From Spongilla lacustris (lineage: Eukaryota > Porifera > Demospongiae > Spongillida > Spongillidae): a DNA stretch of 64,000 nucleotides. The DNA is taken from contig OX442418.1 in assembly GCA_949361645.1 (NCBI GenBank), forward strand, positions 11,814,632-11,878,631, read 5' to 3'. Every line of letters starts with the position of its first letter. Position 1 is the first letter of the stretch. The translations under genes were made by a program, and so were the position numbers. The notes beneath the pieces are model-generated. The model did no database searches. It was not told the DNA's origin and saw only the letters and a list, made by a program, of their open reading frames with translations. Shown piece after piece: positions 1-11,344 of this stretch.

Positions 1-410
1 CCTTCATGATAAAGGTGTCGGAGAGACTGACGGCGGAGGACATAGGGAAAATCGTCTATGGCACCAATTTACCTAACGATCTTCGAGAGCACTGTAGCCG
101 GCTAGATGTTCTACACGCGCTGGAAAAGAAGAATACGTTCAGCGCCCAGTCGTTAACAGGGCTTAGCGAGCTGATGCGTAGTATCGGTCGGATCGATCTT
201 GCCAGCCTGGTGGAAGAGTATCGCCCTCCTCCGGATACCTCTCTCCCTTGCCACCCGCGCCTTGGGGACATCGGGCACAGTATCTCTGAACTCGGGCCGC
301 GCTGTTCTTCGTTCTCGAGCGTTGGCGCCGCGAGTTGTTCCGATACCGGGAGTTTGGGCGACCGGCGAAGATCAATGTCGGCACCTCAGCGCCCTACAAA
401 ATATCTGTGT

Positions 411-490
<80 letters not shown>

Positions 491-1093
491 GTGTGCGTGC
501 GTGTGTGTGTGTGCGCGCGCGCGCGTGTGTGTATGTGTACGTGCGCGCGTGTGTGCACGTGAGAGAATGCCTCCTCTCCACTCTTCACAGGCTATCACAG
601 AAGGTGGACCATCAGTCGTAAGAAACTCAACGAGGACATCTATGAACACAAGTGTCTTCCCTTCACCTGCAAACGCACCGTACCTGTAGATACCCAGGTC
701 TTCCCGGGCTTAACCCTTCCCTGCCTCCACCTCACCCTCTACCCCAGCGGCCTGGAGGGGGATCGAGGGACCTTCGCCACCCTGGAGGCCCAGGTGGAAC
801 TCCCGCTGCACTACAGGGGAGAAGACACCTCATCCTTCAAACTGATGCTCAAGGCTAGCGCCCACGACTTCCCGGGAAGCAGTCTGATTGGCGAGAAGGA
901 GGTGACAAGTACCCTCAACGTCCAGAAGGTGATGGTGTTTGGGTTCATATCCCACGAGGCCCTCAAGGTCTCACGCAGCAAGCAGATAGTGGTGGAGGTG
1001 AGGGCCTGGGCTGCCCCTGAAGGGACAGACCAGTGCAAGGTGGAGCCTGTGGAAGACGACTTTCAACTGGTCAGCTTACTGCAGGGCCAGTGA
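1..1093 (+). CDS. Death effector domain plus MATH-like domain protein, 5' partial
   Basis: Two exons are visible: window edge to 408 and 591 to 1093 (stop TGA). The donor is GTAAGT at 409 and the acceptor follows CTCTTCACAG; the phase-1 junction keeps one frame. Residues before about 75 look like a death effector domain: an LTAEDIGKIV helix, the ALEKKNTFS stretch and the diagnostic GRIDLASLVEEY, which matches the RxDL signature of caspase-8/FADD/c-FLIP DEDs. A serine-rich linker follows. The second exon encodes a beta-rich segment with HLTLYPSGLEGDRGTF and GFISHEALKVS, patterns that resemble MATH (TRAF-C) domains. DEDs normally recruit caspase or FADD-type partners and MATH domains bind receptor tails or TRAF-like partners, so a cytoplasmic adaptor role is inferred. 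The first DED helix probably begins upstream of the window, so the ATG at 6 need not be the true start. The DED call is strong; the MATH call is moderate. Confidence 0.75.
409..590 (+). repeat. Intron filled by a (GT)n microsatellite
   Basis: The intron between the DED and MATH-like exons is almost wholly alternating GT from about 411 to 540, with GC-GT interruptions towards its 3' side. It begins directly with the donor GTAAGTGTGTGT, so the repeat abuts the splice site. Open frames through it (Cys-Val or Thr-His runs on either strand) are repeat artefacts. Confidence 0.9.
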
Positions 1094-1317
1094 GGGGTGA
1101 GGGGGGGAGATGACTTGGAAAGAAGGCGGGACCTTTGGTGGAATTGTAGGAAACCTTACATCCGATACATATCAGAAGCCTCATACATGACCCCCTCATA
1201 CATGTATAGATGTAACCCTCTAACCTTGCCATGGAATAGACTGGTTATTTATTTCATGTGTCTGCAGTAATAGACTCATCACAAGAGTTTTTTATACTGC
1301 TAATCAGTACAGGGATG

Positions 1318-1497
1318 AGGGGGGGAAGGGAAGGAGTGAGCAAGAACAGGGGAGGAGGGAGGGAAGGGAAGGGATGAGCAAGAACAGGGGAGGAGGGAGG
1401 GAAGGGAAGGGATGAGCAAGAACAGGGGAGGAGGGAGGGAAGGGAAGGGATGAGCAAGAACAGGGGAGGAGGGAGGGAAGGGAAGGGATGAGCAAAA
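1318..1497. repeat. 38-bp tandem minisatellite, about 4.5 copies
   Basis: A purine-rich unit containing AGCAAGAACAGGGGAGG repeats at 38-bp spacing with almost no divergence between copies, suggesting recent expansion. Pro/Leu/Ser-rich frames on the minus strand are by-products. Confidence 0.9.
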
Positions 1498-1885
1498 AGT
1501 CTGGGGTGGTGTACTATAAAGAGTAGAGCAACTGGAGAAGGTATGTACAGGATATACGTTTTATAGAGGTATGGGCTGTTTACCATGAACTGATAAGGAG
1601 AAGGGAGGGGAGGGATATTTTCTCAATTGGGAATGCTGCACACACAAACACAAGTACATTTGAAAGTGGAGTGTTGCATAACACATTGGGGTGGCTGAGA
1701 TGGCAGCCAAGGAGAAGAGACGGTCTTGCCATAGATATTAGAGGTAACCTAATATCTATAGCAGTAGGAACCATAGCATTGTGAAAATGAGGAGTTTTCT
1801 CGTCGCTATCTTCCATGCAAGGTCAGGCCTTAGTAATCCGGATATCGTATGATGTTTGTATTGGATATCACTGAGAATTTCATGC

Positions 1886-2035
1886 TGAATAAACGCAAAT
1901 GCAAAAAGCGGCTAGGGCTTCGGCGCTTCGCCCCAGACCCCACTGGAGGAGCTATGAGCGCTCCTCCAGACCCCTTGCTGTCACGGGAGGGGCACTCCCC
2001 CTCCTGTACGCTCCCCCAGTTGTGAATATATTTAT
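1886..2035 (+). repeat. Dispersed GC-rich multi-hairpin repeat, copy 1
   Basis: Begins near AAACGCAAATGCAAAAAGCG and continues into GCTTCGCCCCAGACCCC, then GGAGGAGCTATGAGCGCTCC, then GGGAGGGGCACTCCCCC. The same order of small palindromes recurs near 16.0, 28.1 and 44.6 kb in the same orientation, so this is a dispersed element, not a local feature. No coding capacity is seen. Confidence 0.7.
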
Positions 2036-3109
2036 CGTACCCCCACGGCTGTTTCTGAACCTGTGACAAAAAGGCTACGCCCCGTGATACGAAATTTTTT
2101 CATAGCAACGGACCTAATTACGACCTTAGCAACTAATATGAGCTTAAAAGATGCTCCCTTTTTACCACGAGGACTGTTTTGAACTCTTCGTTTGACATCG
2201 GATCCTACTTCTATATTGTCTGGCGCTCTGAACAATGTGAGTTAATGCCGCTTATATTCGGTGGATAATGTGTTACACGCTCGCGAATTCTGTGTGTGTT
2301 GTTTGAGGTCAAGTGATGCACATTGCTCTGGTACTTCTTCTGCCCTTATGAAGTACCCTGAAACTTTTACAATATAACTGAGATAGTCTTGGCTGTAAGA
2401 TTCTCAATAAAACTCGTGGTGCCGCGATTCCTAACTCACGCAGTAGGCGTTTGGAATATTGCAATATTTCCTCGATGTTTGACGCCATTGACCTCACCTA
2501 CATGTACCTAGCTTAACTTGGCTTAACTTGGCTTGCCTGAATCACGATGCCATGCATTTCAACATTTTAGCCCACCATCAAACACTCTTGAATCAATTTT
2601 TTTGTGCTGTCTAGTATGGTATTAGTACCCGTTATTGAGCATTGCATCTACGTAAGCTTAAGTTTAGGAGGTGTGGCACTCTGAATTTGAAGAGAGACCT
2701 TTAAGTAGTGTTCCTTCATAATGCACTTCAGCCTGTTTATTGGATCAGGGATGGTTTTATAAGTAGCTGCAAGGCTGTTGAACTAGGAGTGGATAGACTC
2801 GGCCCCCTGCTCCCCCATCAACCCACATCCAGCGAGGTGGGAACGAATGCAATCCAACATGTGATGTTCTCAGTAGGATGTGCACTTTTATAGTTCTTCT
2901 GGCACCTTTGAACTTGGCATCAAAGGTATTTAAAAAATCCTTGATAGCATTGCCTGTTAGAATAAAAATGCAATGAAGTTCTGTGTTAGTGTAAGATTGT
3001 TTCTGAGCATGTGTGCGTATGTGGTGTGTACATGTGTATGAACTGGCCTGTTTAAAATGAAGTTCTGTGTTAGTGTGAGACTGCTTCTAAGCATGTGCTA
3101 GTTTGATAT

Positions 3110-3965
3110 AGAAACTGTACCATTGCATGTATGTACTTACTGCTCCTCCCGTAGGTGGTTGGATTGTGCTGTTTTGAAGAAGTTCATGTAGAACTTGTGC
3201 TGCTATCATGGCTCGTTGTGCTGACGGCAATGAGGTGTGTTGTAAGCTCAAGCCATAACATCTGTCCCACAAGATGTACAATGCACCATTATGTCACCAA
3301 GCAACCGAATGATAAGCTCTGGAGGCTGTATGAGCTCGGCGGGCTGAAGACTGGTGACTGAATAGCAGCAGGGGCACTTGAGTCGTACAGTGACACGAAT
3401 CCTCTCCTTAAGACACCAACCACAAACATAGGCATGGCATGGTAGCTCTATAGGTTAATGTAGCATGTACAAACAAATTGGACACTTAACTGCATTTACC
3501 ATTGACAATATCTGTTTTGTTGACACAGAAAGCACCAGTACTTTGGTGATAATAGCAGATGGTCTATCACAGCCGTGATGCCTGTTGGTGTGTACCATAC
3601 CTGCTATACTTGTAAAATGATTTACATGCCTACAGAATAACATGTTAAGCTACATGAACCTGTACCTTACAAGTGTCAGCAGTGTATGTGGACCAGTTAT
3701 ATGGCTGCACTTGACACTTCTATTGGTTCTTACACCTGCACCCTCAACATTGCCTTATGGCACAAATGTGCAGAACAATTGTGGGTGGATCTCCTGGTCT
3801 GTAGAGACACTGAGACCAAAGACTATCAGTGTAGGTGCTGCACTGGTATGTAGGCTCTGGCTTTGGTGGTTTGCCCTTGGCTTCGACTCCTCTATGAAGT
3901 TTGCACCCACATACCATGCAGAGATCCGCCGATCGGCCACGGCCGTTTCGATACATGGACATTAG
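3110..3965 (-). pseudogene. Decayed RAG1 N-terminal-like zinc/RING gene relic
   Basis: Reading the minus strand from 3962 gives CMVCG, then TYQCSTYTDSLW, then after a frameshift STDQEIHPQLFC, a pattern like the zinc-binding region of RAG1 (CxxC, later IHPxxFC). Further on (3488 to 3364) comes a RING core: CPIC, an in-frame TAA, PIELPCHAYVCGWC, then CPCC. After it HCTSCG and VLHELLQ segments remain readable down to about 3110. Several frameshifts and stops break the frame, so no full protein is made. Vertebrate RAG1 has the same order of zinc region then RING; related elements exist in invertebrate mobile DNA (the molluscan N-RAG type, from memory). No catalytic core is visible here. The RING call is firm; the RAG1 relationship is inferred from motif order. 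Confidence 0.6.
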
Positions 3966-4849
3966 GCCTCCGCCCGTGATGAAATTAACTACCTAGTTAC
4001 CTGCTAATTATCGACCTGGCAACCACGTGCGAATGGAATTCGCTTTGCTACTAGTCTTTGATTGTAGTGATGCACATAAATAACGAACGGCTGGATAGTG
4101 CCATCTCTCCTAATGAGAACAGTGCAAGTCCTGTCTTGGCAGCACTCTCCTACGCAACACTGTAATTGCGGAAGCTACCATACCCGTGTCGAATAGGGTA
4201 CGAACACGAGGCTTGTTTGCACCAACTGCCACAGAGATGTGAAAATCCCTTATACTTGGTATAGTGGACAGATGGGTGTATAAATGTATAGCGTGTTCTA
4301 AGATGGACGCTTTTTCTGACGGCTGTACTAAACCCCTTGAATATGGCATGTTCCAAGATGGCGGTTGCAGTTTAAAATAAACGGCCGAGTGTAAAGGTCG
4401 TCTTGACGGTGGTTTTCCGGCTTCCAGTGTAGGAAAAACGCTTAAAAAGTGTTGTTGCATTATGCCTTTCACCCTTTGAACTTTGTCCTTGCATTTCATG
4501 TACATTTACATCATGTACGAAATATGTACTGGGTGGTGGACACTTTGTAATTTCAAATTATGGTCACTGCTTGACCGACACGTATAGAAATCCACTGTGC
4601 ACCATAGCATGCACTGCATTCTTGACTACAGACCCATGACCTCACCAACTGCTTTACTATGTACATGGTCACATATGACCGAAAGTCACTTTGAGCTTGC
4701 TTGACCATTGTACAGTAGTACTCTCAATTACTCTTGTATTACTGTATAATTGGGATTGGCATGTCCAAGTGAATTTTGCAAAGCATGTGGCCATCTGGCT
4801 GTGCAGCAGCATACCATCTACAAAGACCACACCTTAAAGATGCATGATC
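3966..4849. other. Intergenic, no supported gene
   Basis: A 131-codon minus-strand frame (4505 to 4110) exists but has no recognisable domain; a single LFDTG motif near its end resembles an aspartic-protease signature without the usual flanking residues. I see nothing else here. Confidence 0.4.
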
Positions 4850-4851
4850 TA

Positions 4852-6591
4852 CAGTGGAAACCGTGATACATGACATTAAAAAAATTTTCCTGCTCTTCAA
4901 TGTTTGGAATTGGTTTTAACAATAATGGTATGAACTAACGAAATTCTAATAATGCAGTTTGATTGGCAAACTAGTTGTCTACAAGAGTTTGAAATTGAAA
5001 CTTGTCACGTGACTTCTTGGTTTCTATTTCTGGAAATGTGTGCCCCTCGTTCAGTAAAAGTAATTCTAGCTCATTTCTCCTCCGTTCGGAAACGGATGAG
5101 GCTGAACGTTGGCATATAACTACCACGCACATAACTACATCACTTGGTCGGGCCAAATGTTGAATGCGGTAAACAGTTTGAGGACCGCGGCTGCAAATGT
5201 GCTGTTTTAGGGGGAGACGCGTTTAGCTGTTTGTCTCGTATCGCGTTGTGTTTATGCTACCGTAAGTTCACAGTGCATAGAAAACAGGTATTTGTATCTG
5301 AAACGCTCGTTTAATGTCAACTTTCGTTTACTTTGTCGCAAAAAAGTTAGCCTCGAAAGGTTGGGTCCTAAAAGTCAGCCATTTTCGGATGAATAACATT
5401 ACAATTATTTACATTATTGTGGTTATCTTTGTTATGAGTGAAGATGGAAGAATTGAACAAGCGGATAACGGTTCTTTTCAGAACCAAACGGAAGGCCCAG
5501 TATCACGCGGGCTACCACGAAGAGCTAACAAAGAGGTACTGCCACTTTGGGAAAGTTTGAAAGAAAAAAAAAAAAAGTGCTCCCAGGGGAAATCCCAGAG
5601 CTGCAGGTTTGAAGAGGCAATCGTTCAATCTATCAAGTCGACGAGTCGAATTCAAAGGACTGCATCAAATAACGAGCAAGGAACTGGAATCGTTAGCCCA
5701 GCACATGCCAAACCTGTCTGACATTGATGCTAGGATCGATGCTCGTATTGAGAATGTACTACATCGAACTGAGCGAGGTAATTTCTCTGATTAATGCAAA
5801 GAATGCTCAGATCAATGTAGTACATTCTCAGTGCGAGTGCCCTAGCATCAATGCTGAGCTAACGATTCCAGTTCTTTGCTCACTATTTCTTAAAACCAGC
5901 AGCATTGGGGTTTCCCCTTGGAGCATTACTTTGTTTCAAAACTTCCCATTGTGGCAGTACCTCTTTAGCTCTTCGTGGTAGCCGTTTTCAGCTTGTTCGC
6001 TTCACTCATAACAACGATAACCACAATAATGTAAATAATTGTAATGTTATTCATCCGAAAATGGCTGACTTTTAGGACCCAACCTTTCGAGGCTAACTTT
6101 TTTGCGACAAAGTAAACGAAAGTTGACATTAAACGAGCGTTTCAGATAGATATATCTGTTTTCTATGCATTGTGAATTTACGGTAGCATAAGCACAACGC
6201 GATACGAGACAAACAGCTAAACGCGTCTCCCCCTAAAACAGCACATTTGCAGCCGCGGTCCTCAAACTGTTTACCGCATTCAACATTTGGCCCGACCAAG
6301 TGATATAGCTATGTGCGTGGTAGTTATATGCCAACGTTCAGCCTCATCCGTTTCCGAACGGAGGAGAAATGAGCTAGAATTACTTTTGCTGAACGAGGGG
6401 CACACATTTCCAAAATTAGAAACCAAGAAGTCACGTGACAAGTTTCAATTTCAAACTCTTGTAGACAACTAGTTTGCCAACCAAACTGCATTGTTAGAAT
6501 TTCATTAGTTCATACCATTATTGTTAAAACCGATTCCAAACATTGAAGAGCAGGAAAAAAATTTTAATGTCATGTACCACGGTTTCCACTG
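4852..6591. mobile_element. Fold-back DNA transposon with TA target duplication (Tc1/mariner/pogo-like, non-autonomous)
   Basis: The whole 1740-bp segment is a near-complete inverted repeat. It starts CAGTGGAAACCG after TA (4850-4851) and ends CGGTTTCCACTG before TA (6592-6593). The arms match through the middle, for example the stretch containing GTCACGTGACTTCTTGG at about 5003 and its reverse complement near 6425, and the centre lies near 5790. Short frames in each arm encode the same peptide on opposite strands, simply reflecting the palindrome. TA duplication and CAGTGG termini fit the Tc1/mariner superfamily, pogo/Tigger type in particular. No transposase is present, so it would be mobilised in trans. 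Confidence 0.85.
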
Positions 6592-6879
6592 TAGACATAT
6601 GACAGACTCAAAATTCATCATTGAGGTGGTATACATTCACTGACTGGTACTGTACATTTTAGCAAATACGCTCTCAGCAAGCTAATAAGAAATAAAAAAA
6701 TTTCAGGCAGGCTGCCTGGAATCATGGTTCTAAAGACCTATGCTGAAGCCATTGCACCATGAAAATTTTATGACCTTTATATGACCAACCAGCCATTAAT
6801 TGAAGGGGGGAGCCAAAATTCTCATACACAATGGCTACTGCAAAGGAGGTACCGTACAAGTGTACATATACATGTACAT

Positions 6880-7078
6880 GTACACTGGGTGCAAATACAG
6901 GCTTTAATTGCACCCTACATGATCAGTGCTTATGGTTCCAAAGCGAAATAGAACATGTTTTTATAAGCACAAGTTATAATGTACACTGGGTGCAAATACA
7001 GGCTTTAATTGCACCCTACATGATCAGTGCTTATGGTTCCAAAGCGAAATAGAACATGTTTTTATAAGCACAAGTTAT
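6880..7078. repeat. 101-bp tandem duplication, two copies
   Basis: The unit beginning GTACACTGGGTGCAAATACA at 6880 is repeated from 6981 with essentially no differences over 98 bp, so the duplication is recent. Confidence 0.95.
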
Positions 7079-7396
7079 AGGCCTATATATTGCCAATTTG
7101 CCATGCACGTAGAGTCGTAGTACTCGCGCGGATGATTTATTGATGTCAACAGTTTTGCAAAGGTAACAACTTCTCACAGAAAAAGCGTCCAGGGAGAGAC
7201 TATTCACATACTGCGAGAACTACAAATGTGGCAGTTGTGGCGTACTAGACGAGTGAATCGAACATAGTTTGTAAATAAAATACGATCCAAATAATGCGCA
7301 ATCAATATATACATAGGTCCAATGGACACTCAAGCACGTGACCAAAATCAATGAATATTAAATTTGGTTGGCAAATTTATTGTCCGTGCCTAAGAA

Positions 7397-7553
7397 ATGG
7401 TTGTTAGTTGCTGTGCGATTGGTTGTAGAAGTCGCCATGGTGAACGTTCTAGCCTTGGATTTTATCGTTTTACATATAAGAATCATCCCTGACAACAGAA
7501 ATGGAGCAAAGAGCTAAGAACATCCACCCGCACCCTCCCCTCTTTAATTATTA
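7397..7553 (+). pseudogene. Truncated THAP-domain fragment
   Basis: The ATG at 7397 opens a frame starting MVVSCCAIGCRSRH and continuing SLGFYRF, the classic start of a THAP zinc finger (CxxxxC, then a G-F/Y-RF strand). A TGA at 7490 interrupts it; the readable continuation QQKWSKELR contains the conserved tryptophan helix. The downstream Cys-x2-His half is absent. THAP domains bind DNA and occur in P-element-type transposases and cellular regulators. This looks like a relic, possibly transposon-derived, about 100 bp upstream of the TRAF-like duplication. A readthrough or unusual splice cannot be excluded. Confidence 0.65.
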
Positions 7554-7661
7554 TTCATTAACAACCCCCTTTCTGAAATCCTGTATCCGCCCCTGGTAAA
7601 CAGTCTGATTCAACATTGAAAAAACTCTGGCTGTGGTTCCGTAAGGTTATTAATCTATGCT

Positions 7662-9198
7662 ATGTCGAAAGGTTATGACTGTGAGTTTGTAGACCCACCT
7701 CCGAATGCTCTACAAACGGATTGCCCCATCTGCCTTCTCATTCTACGCGAGCCATATCTTACCAGCTGTTGCGGATACAACTTCTGTCAAGCCTGCATCA
7801 CTAGGGTCCAAAAAGACGGAAAGCCGTGTCCATTATGTAACGGAGCTCAATTTACTACATTCCATAACAAAGGATTGGAGAGAAATATGAAAGAGCTTGA
7901 CGTAAACTGCGAGCATAAGTTATCTGGCTGTAGTTGGAGAGGGAAACTTGTAGGTTTGGACGGCCATCTCACAGATGAATGTCCGCACCTGGAGATGAAA
8001 TGTCGGTATGCTAACTGTCACAGCGTCGCAAAACGTGAGGACATCTCACTACATGAGGCAGTTTGCGGGTTCCGTCCATTTCACTGTGATTGGTGCCATG
8101 ACTATGCCTCGTGGTATGATGATGTAATCAATAACCACTGGCCTCTGTGCCCAAAGTACCCTGTTCCCTGTGAGCAATGTGAGGGAATCGTAGAACGTCA
8201 AAATATCCCACATCACGTGAAAGATGACTGTCCACTTACTGTAGTGGACTGTGAGTTCAGCTCTGAAGGCTGCAAGGTGAGACTTCCACGTAAGGATGTT
8301 CAAAGTCACCTGAACAATGGGCTACTTGTTCACCTAACAATGATTAATAGGAAGTTAGCAAACGAAAACGTCTTTTTGTCCAAAAGGCTAGATCAAATAG
8401 CTGCTGAGAAAACAATGTTAGAGGTCAGGGTGGCAGCTGAAATAGTAGAGTTGAAGACCAAAATGGCTGCTGAAATAGTAGAGTTCAAGGCCAAAATGGC
8501 TGAGGAGATAGTGCAGATAAAAGCTGATCAGAAGAGAGAGCTCAACAAGCAACTCAAACTAGTAAGTCATCTAGGCATCAAACCATATGCACAAAATGAT
8601 GAATTCGTTATACTGACATTAAATGGTATTCCTCCAATAATAAAATCAGCTATGACAAGTACTGGAGGAATGCTGTAAAAAAAATAATCCAATTCAAGGC
8701 GAAATTCATCATTTTCAATTTGTGCGTAAGGTCTATTAAGGAATCGATATACCATGTAGCCATCTCAATTTGCACATAATCAAATCACAAAAGCGGATAA
8801 ATATTATGCTGATCTTTTTTTTTTTATAGGCATGGGTTTCCATCGGCAAGCAAAAGATGGATAGTGTGAGCAGTGCAAATTCTGGCATCCAGATTTTTTC
8901 CTATGCTACACATGTTCCACCAGAGGCAAAGGAAGTCATGATCTATGTGGCGGGATATACAGGTAATAATCCAATTAGCGCTACTGTTGAAATTACTTTG
9001 GAAACATCTGAGGAAGGTGTCCAGTACATCAAATACTTCTACCTTTACATTTACCCTCAAGGGGCCGTATCACACAACTCAGAAAATATGTCGTTTCCTG
9101 TCACCAAGGATCGTTGCATCCATGTTAAGTTTCCTGAAAGGAATCTTCCCACCAGCAATAACTATCTTGGTCTATTTGTAATTGGTTACAGGTTGTAG
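7662..9198 (+). CDS. TRAF-like RING/zinc-finger protein with non-MATH C-terminus, copy 1
   Basis: Two exons, 7662-8561 and 8830-9198, joined in phase 0 (donor CTA/GTAAGT, acceptor TTTTTATAG), give 422 residues. Residues about 21-58 form a RING: CPIC, SCCGYNFCQAC and CPLC, with Tyr where the usual zinc-binding His sits. Residues about 75-205 hold TRAF-type zinc fingers with regular Cys/His spacing (CEHKLSGC, CRYANC, HCDWCH, CEQCEG). About 215-300 is a coiled coil containing a repeated AAEIVE-K-KM unit. Exon 2 encodes about 122 residues of beta-rich sequence (KEVMIYVAGYTG, LGLFVIGYRL) that is not a recognisable MATH domain. RING plus TRAF fingers suggests a ubiquitin ligase or signalling adaptor; whether the altered RING works is unknown. 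The ATG MSKGY is shared by both copies, which supports this start. Confidence 0.85.
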
Positions 9199-9376
9199 TA
9201 TAATTGTGATGGCTATAGAATTCACAGGTATACTGAATGCATACAGTGGCCCATGTAGTTATATATTGTGCTATGTTTCACTTGGTGATTTTGTAAACTA
9301 ATTGGCTGAGGTGACATCGATTAACACTTGAATTCACCAGATACCCAGATCTATGCCTACATGTGTATCTTTTTGG

Positions 9377-11205
9377 AAAGATTGTGTACTGGGCAACGTA
9401 TGTACCACTCAGAAAATGGACCAATTCCATTGAATGAATACGCACCTTATTCATCCAAAGATGCGTTTGGTATCCACTAAAACTCATTCTTTAAACACTG
9501 TAGCGTTTATTATGATAGTTTCACGTGTTTTAGATGGCGCCAAATAATCTATTCAATAACCGCCATTTTCTCCCGTATAGATTGATACTGCGTATATGTA
9601 TCGCTAGAGCGTTGTTTTGAAGTACCAAAAATTATATATGTATATATACGATATCAGGGAAAGATTTTCACTTACATGTACTTACCATTTCATGAAGACA
9701 TTCAAGGACTTCGTTGTATTTGTGGAACCTTATCAGGCATTTAATGATGGCAACATTCTTCAAGTACCATTTATATGAAAAGGGCTTTTCTACTTTCCAG
9801 GGCACCACTACGTCAAAACTAAGTCAAATGTGTTGCCAGGGCAAGCAATACTGAAGTAAATAATAAAAATATTGGAAGTAAAACTAGTAGAAACATTTGA
9901 TCATGAAATTCTATACCAATATCAGTGTATGTCTTGCCTTAGTCAAACCCAGTACCATCACTTTGATTGGATTGTACCAAATATTAGTGTGCAAACCAAA
10001 AATTTCTTATGTCATCAATTACAAAAAAAAACACTGCATTCGGACTGTAGCAACTGTGCTGGCATAGTTTTGGCAAAACACATAACCACCAACAGAACTT
10101 CTTTCTGATGCTAAGTGACTGGGTTAATGCAGAGACTGGAGATGGTGAAGAAGACTGATGATCCATGAAATAGATAAATTACTAGTGATTATATCATGGT
10201 GATCTTGAGTTTTGTGACCACTTTTGACTTATCATATTTGCTGTATCATGCATATGGAAGTGCTCTAATCCTATTTTGTCTTGCAAATAAATCAGTATTA
10301 ATTTTAATTGTATGCAAATGCATAATAAGCAAAAAAAAAACATACCAATAGCCTGTATAGGGTCAGAAAGCTAAATTATGAATATGATAATACATGTACA
10401 TGTATATCAACTTTGCCTCATTACATCGTTTGAAACCGCCAATTTTATATTTACCGCACCCATTGATTAGTATTGACTACCGCATCTCTTTTTTCCCGTT
10501 ACAAACGTCCATTATTGTTCGTAATATGAACGATATCTGATATACCATTAAAATGCATTTCCCATGCTCTTTCCAGCTTTATGATAATTTTATAACTTGA
10601 ATATCTATTCAGTTAAAATTCACCTACCCAAGAGACGCTATTTTCCTTGTAAGCTCGTTTCCGCACTAAGCAAGGCAAAAAGGCAAACCGGATTGATCCG
10701 CTCATTATAGTTGGTCAAAATTTAGTAAAACATGGTTCTGCATTTATACATCCAACGGTGATGTAATTAATCCTGCCGCAGTTGAGTCTGGGGACTTGAT
10801 TAATCCTGCTATTTTGGCCTTTTCACCTTTAAAAAAAAAATAGCATGGATATTTCACAAATATGCATTCCCTTTGTAGGATGAACCGGTTTAGTTTTTTT
10901 AGTTTTTTTTTTTTTTTTTTTTGTATACACCTCTGGCGCTAAACACACCAGACCCCCATGATGCATTAATTAAGCTACTGAATCGACAGCACTGGGTGCA
11001 TATGACAGCTATAGGGATTCCTTATTCCATAGCATGTTGGCAGTTTTTGTGTGTTCGCTATACTGATGTATGCAAAAAAACAAGATCGTCTGGAGGGAGG
11101 GCCTGGGGGGTATGGGGGAGCTTACAGCGCTCCCCTATACACCCCGCTCCCGCGCCGCCATAGCCGGTTTACATGTATTCATTCCAACCCCTAGGCAGTG
11201 ATGCC
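9377..11205 (+). repeat. 1.8-kb dispersed repeat, copy 1 (uninterrupted)
   Basis: From about TGGGCAACGTATGTACC (9391) to ATTCATTCCAACCCCTAGG (about 11205) this segment matches 41743-43517 plus 45925-46005 in the same orientation, with scattered substitutions and small indels. It contains no long coding frame; its right end resembles the GC-rich hairpin family (GGGGGAGCTTACAGCGCTCCCC). It is probably a non-autonomous mobile element, class unknown: I do not see terminal inverted repeats. Confidence 0.8.
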
Positions 11206-11344
11206 GCGGCCAGCTTTTACCAATCCGTTCACGTTCACGGCTGGCCGTTTGGATATTACGGTGGCCCGGTAGGTCGCGCTCTCGAGCGTGACACTGTAAA
11301 CATGCAATGACGTAATAATAGCCTTTCCATCCCATAGTTCTCCC

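Larger units (their letters stand above)
1094..3109. other. Intergenic, repeats only
   Basis: No convincing gene is seen. It holds a 38-bp minisatellite (listed), one GC-rich hairpin repeat (listed) and an imperfect duplication of a roughly 45-bp piece starting GAAGTTCTGTGTTAGTG at about 2973 and again at about 3059. Candidate frames are short and lack domain signals. Confidence 0.5.

Noticed and set aside
386..649. Open frames through the (GT)n intron, both strands
   Set aside because: They only read the microsatellite (Cys-Val or Thr-His runs) inside a well-supported intron.
4110..4505. 131-codon minus-strand frame with LFDTG, possible retroviral-type protease
   Set aside because: A single short motif without the rest of the protease, gag or polymerase signals.
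5314..5721. 135-codon frame inside the fold-back element
   Set aside because: It spans the palindrome arm, has no transposase motif and shares its sequence with the opposite arm.
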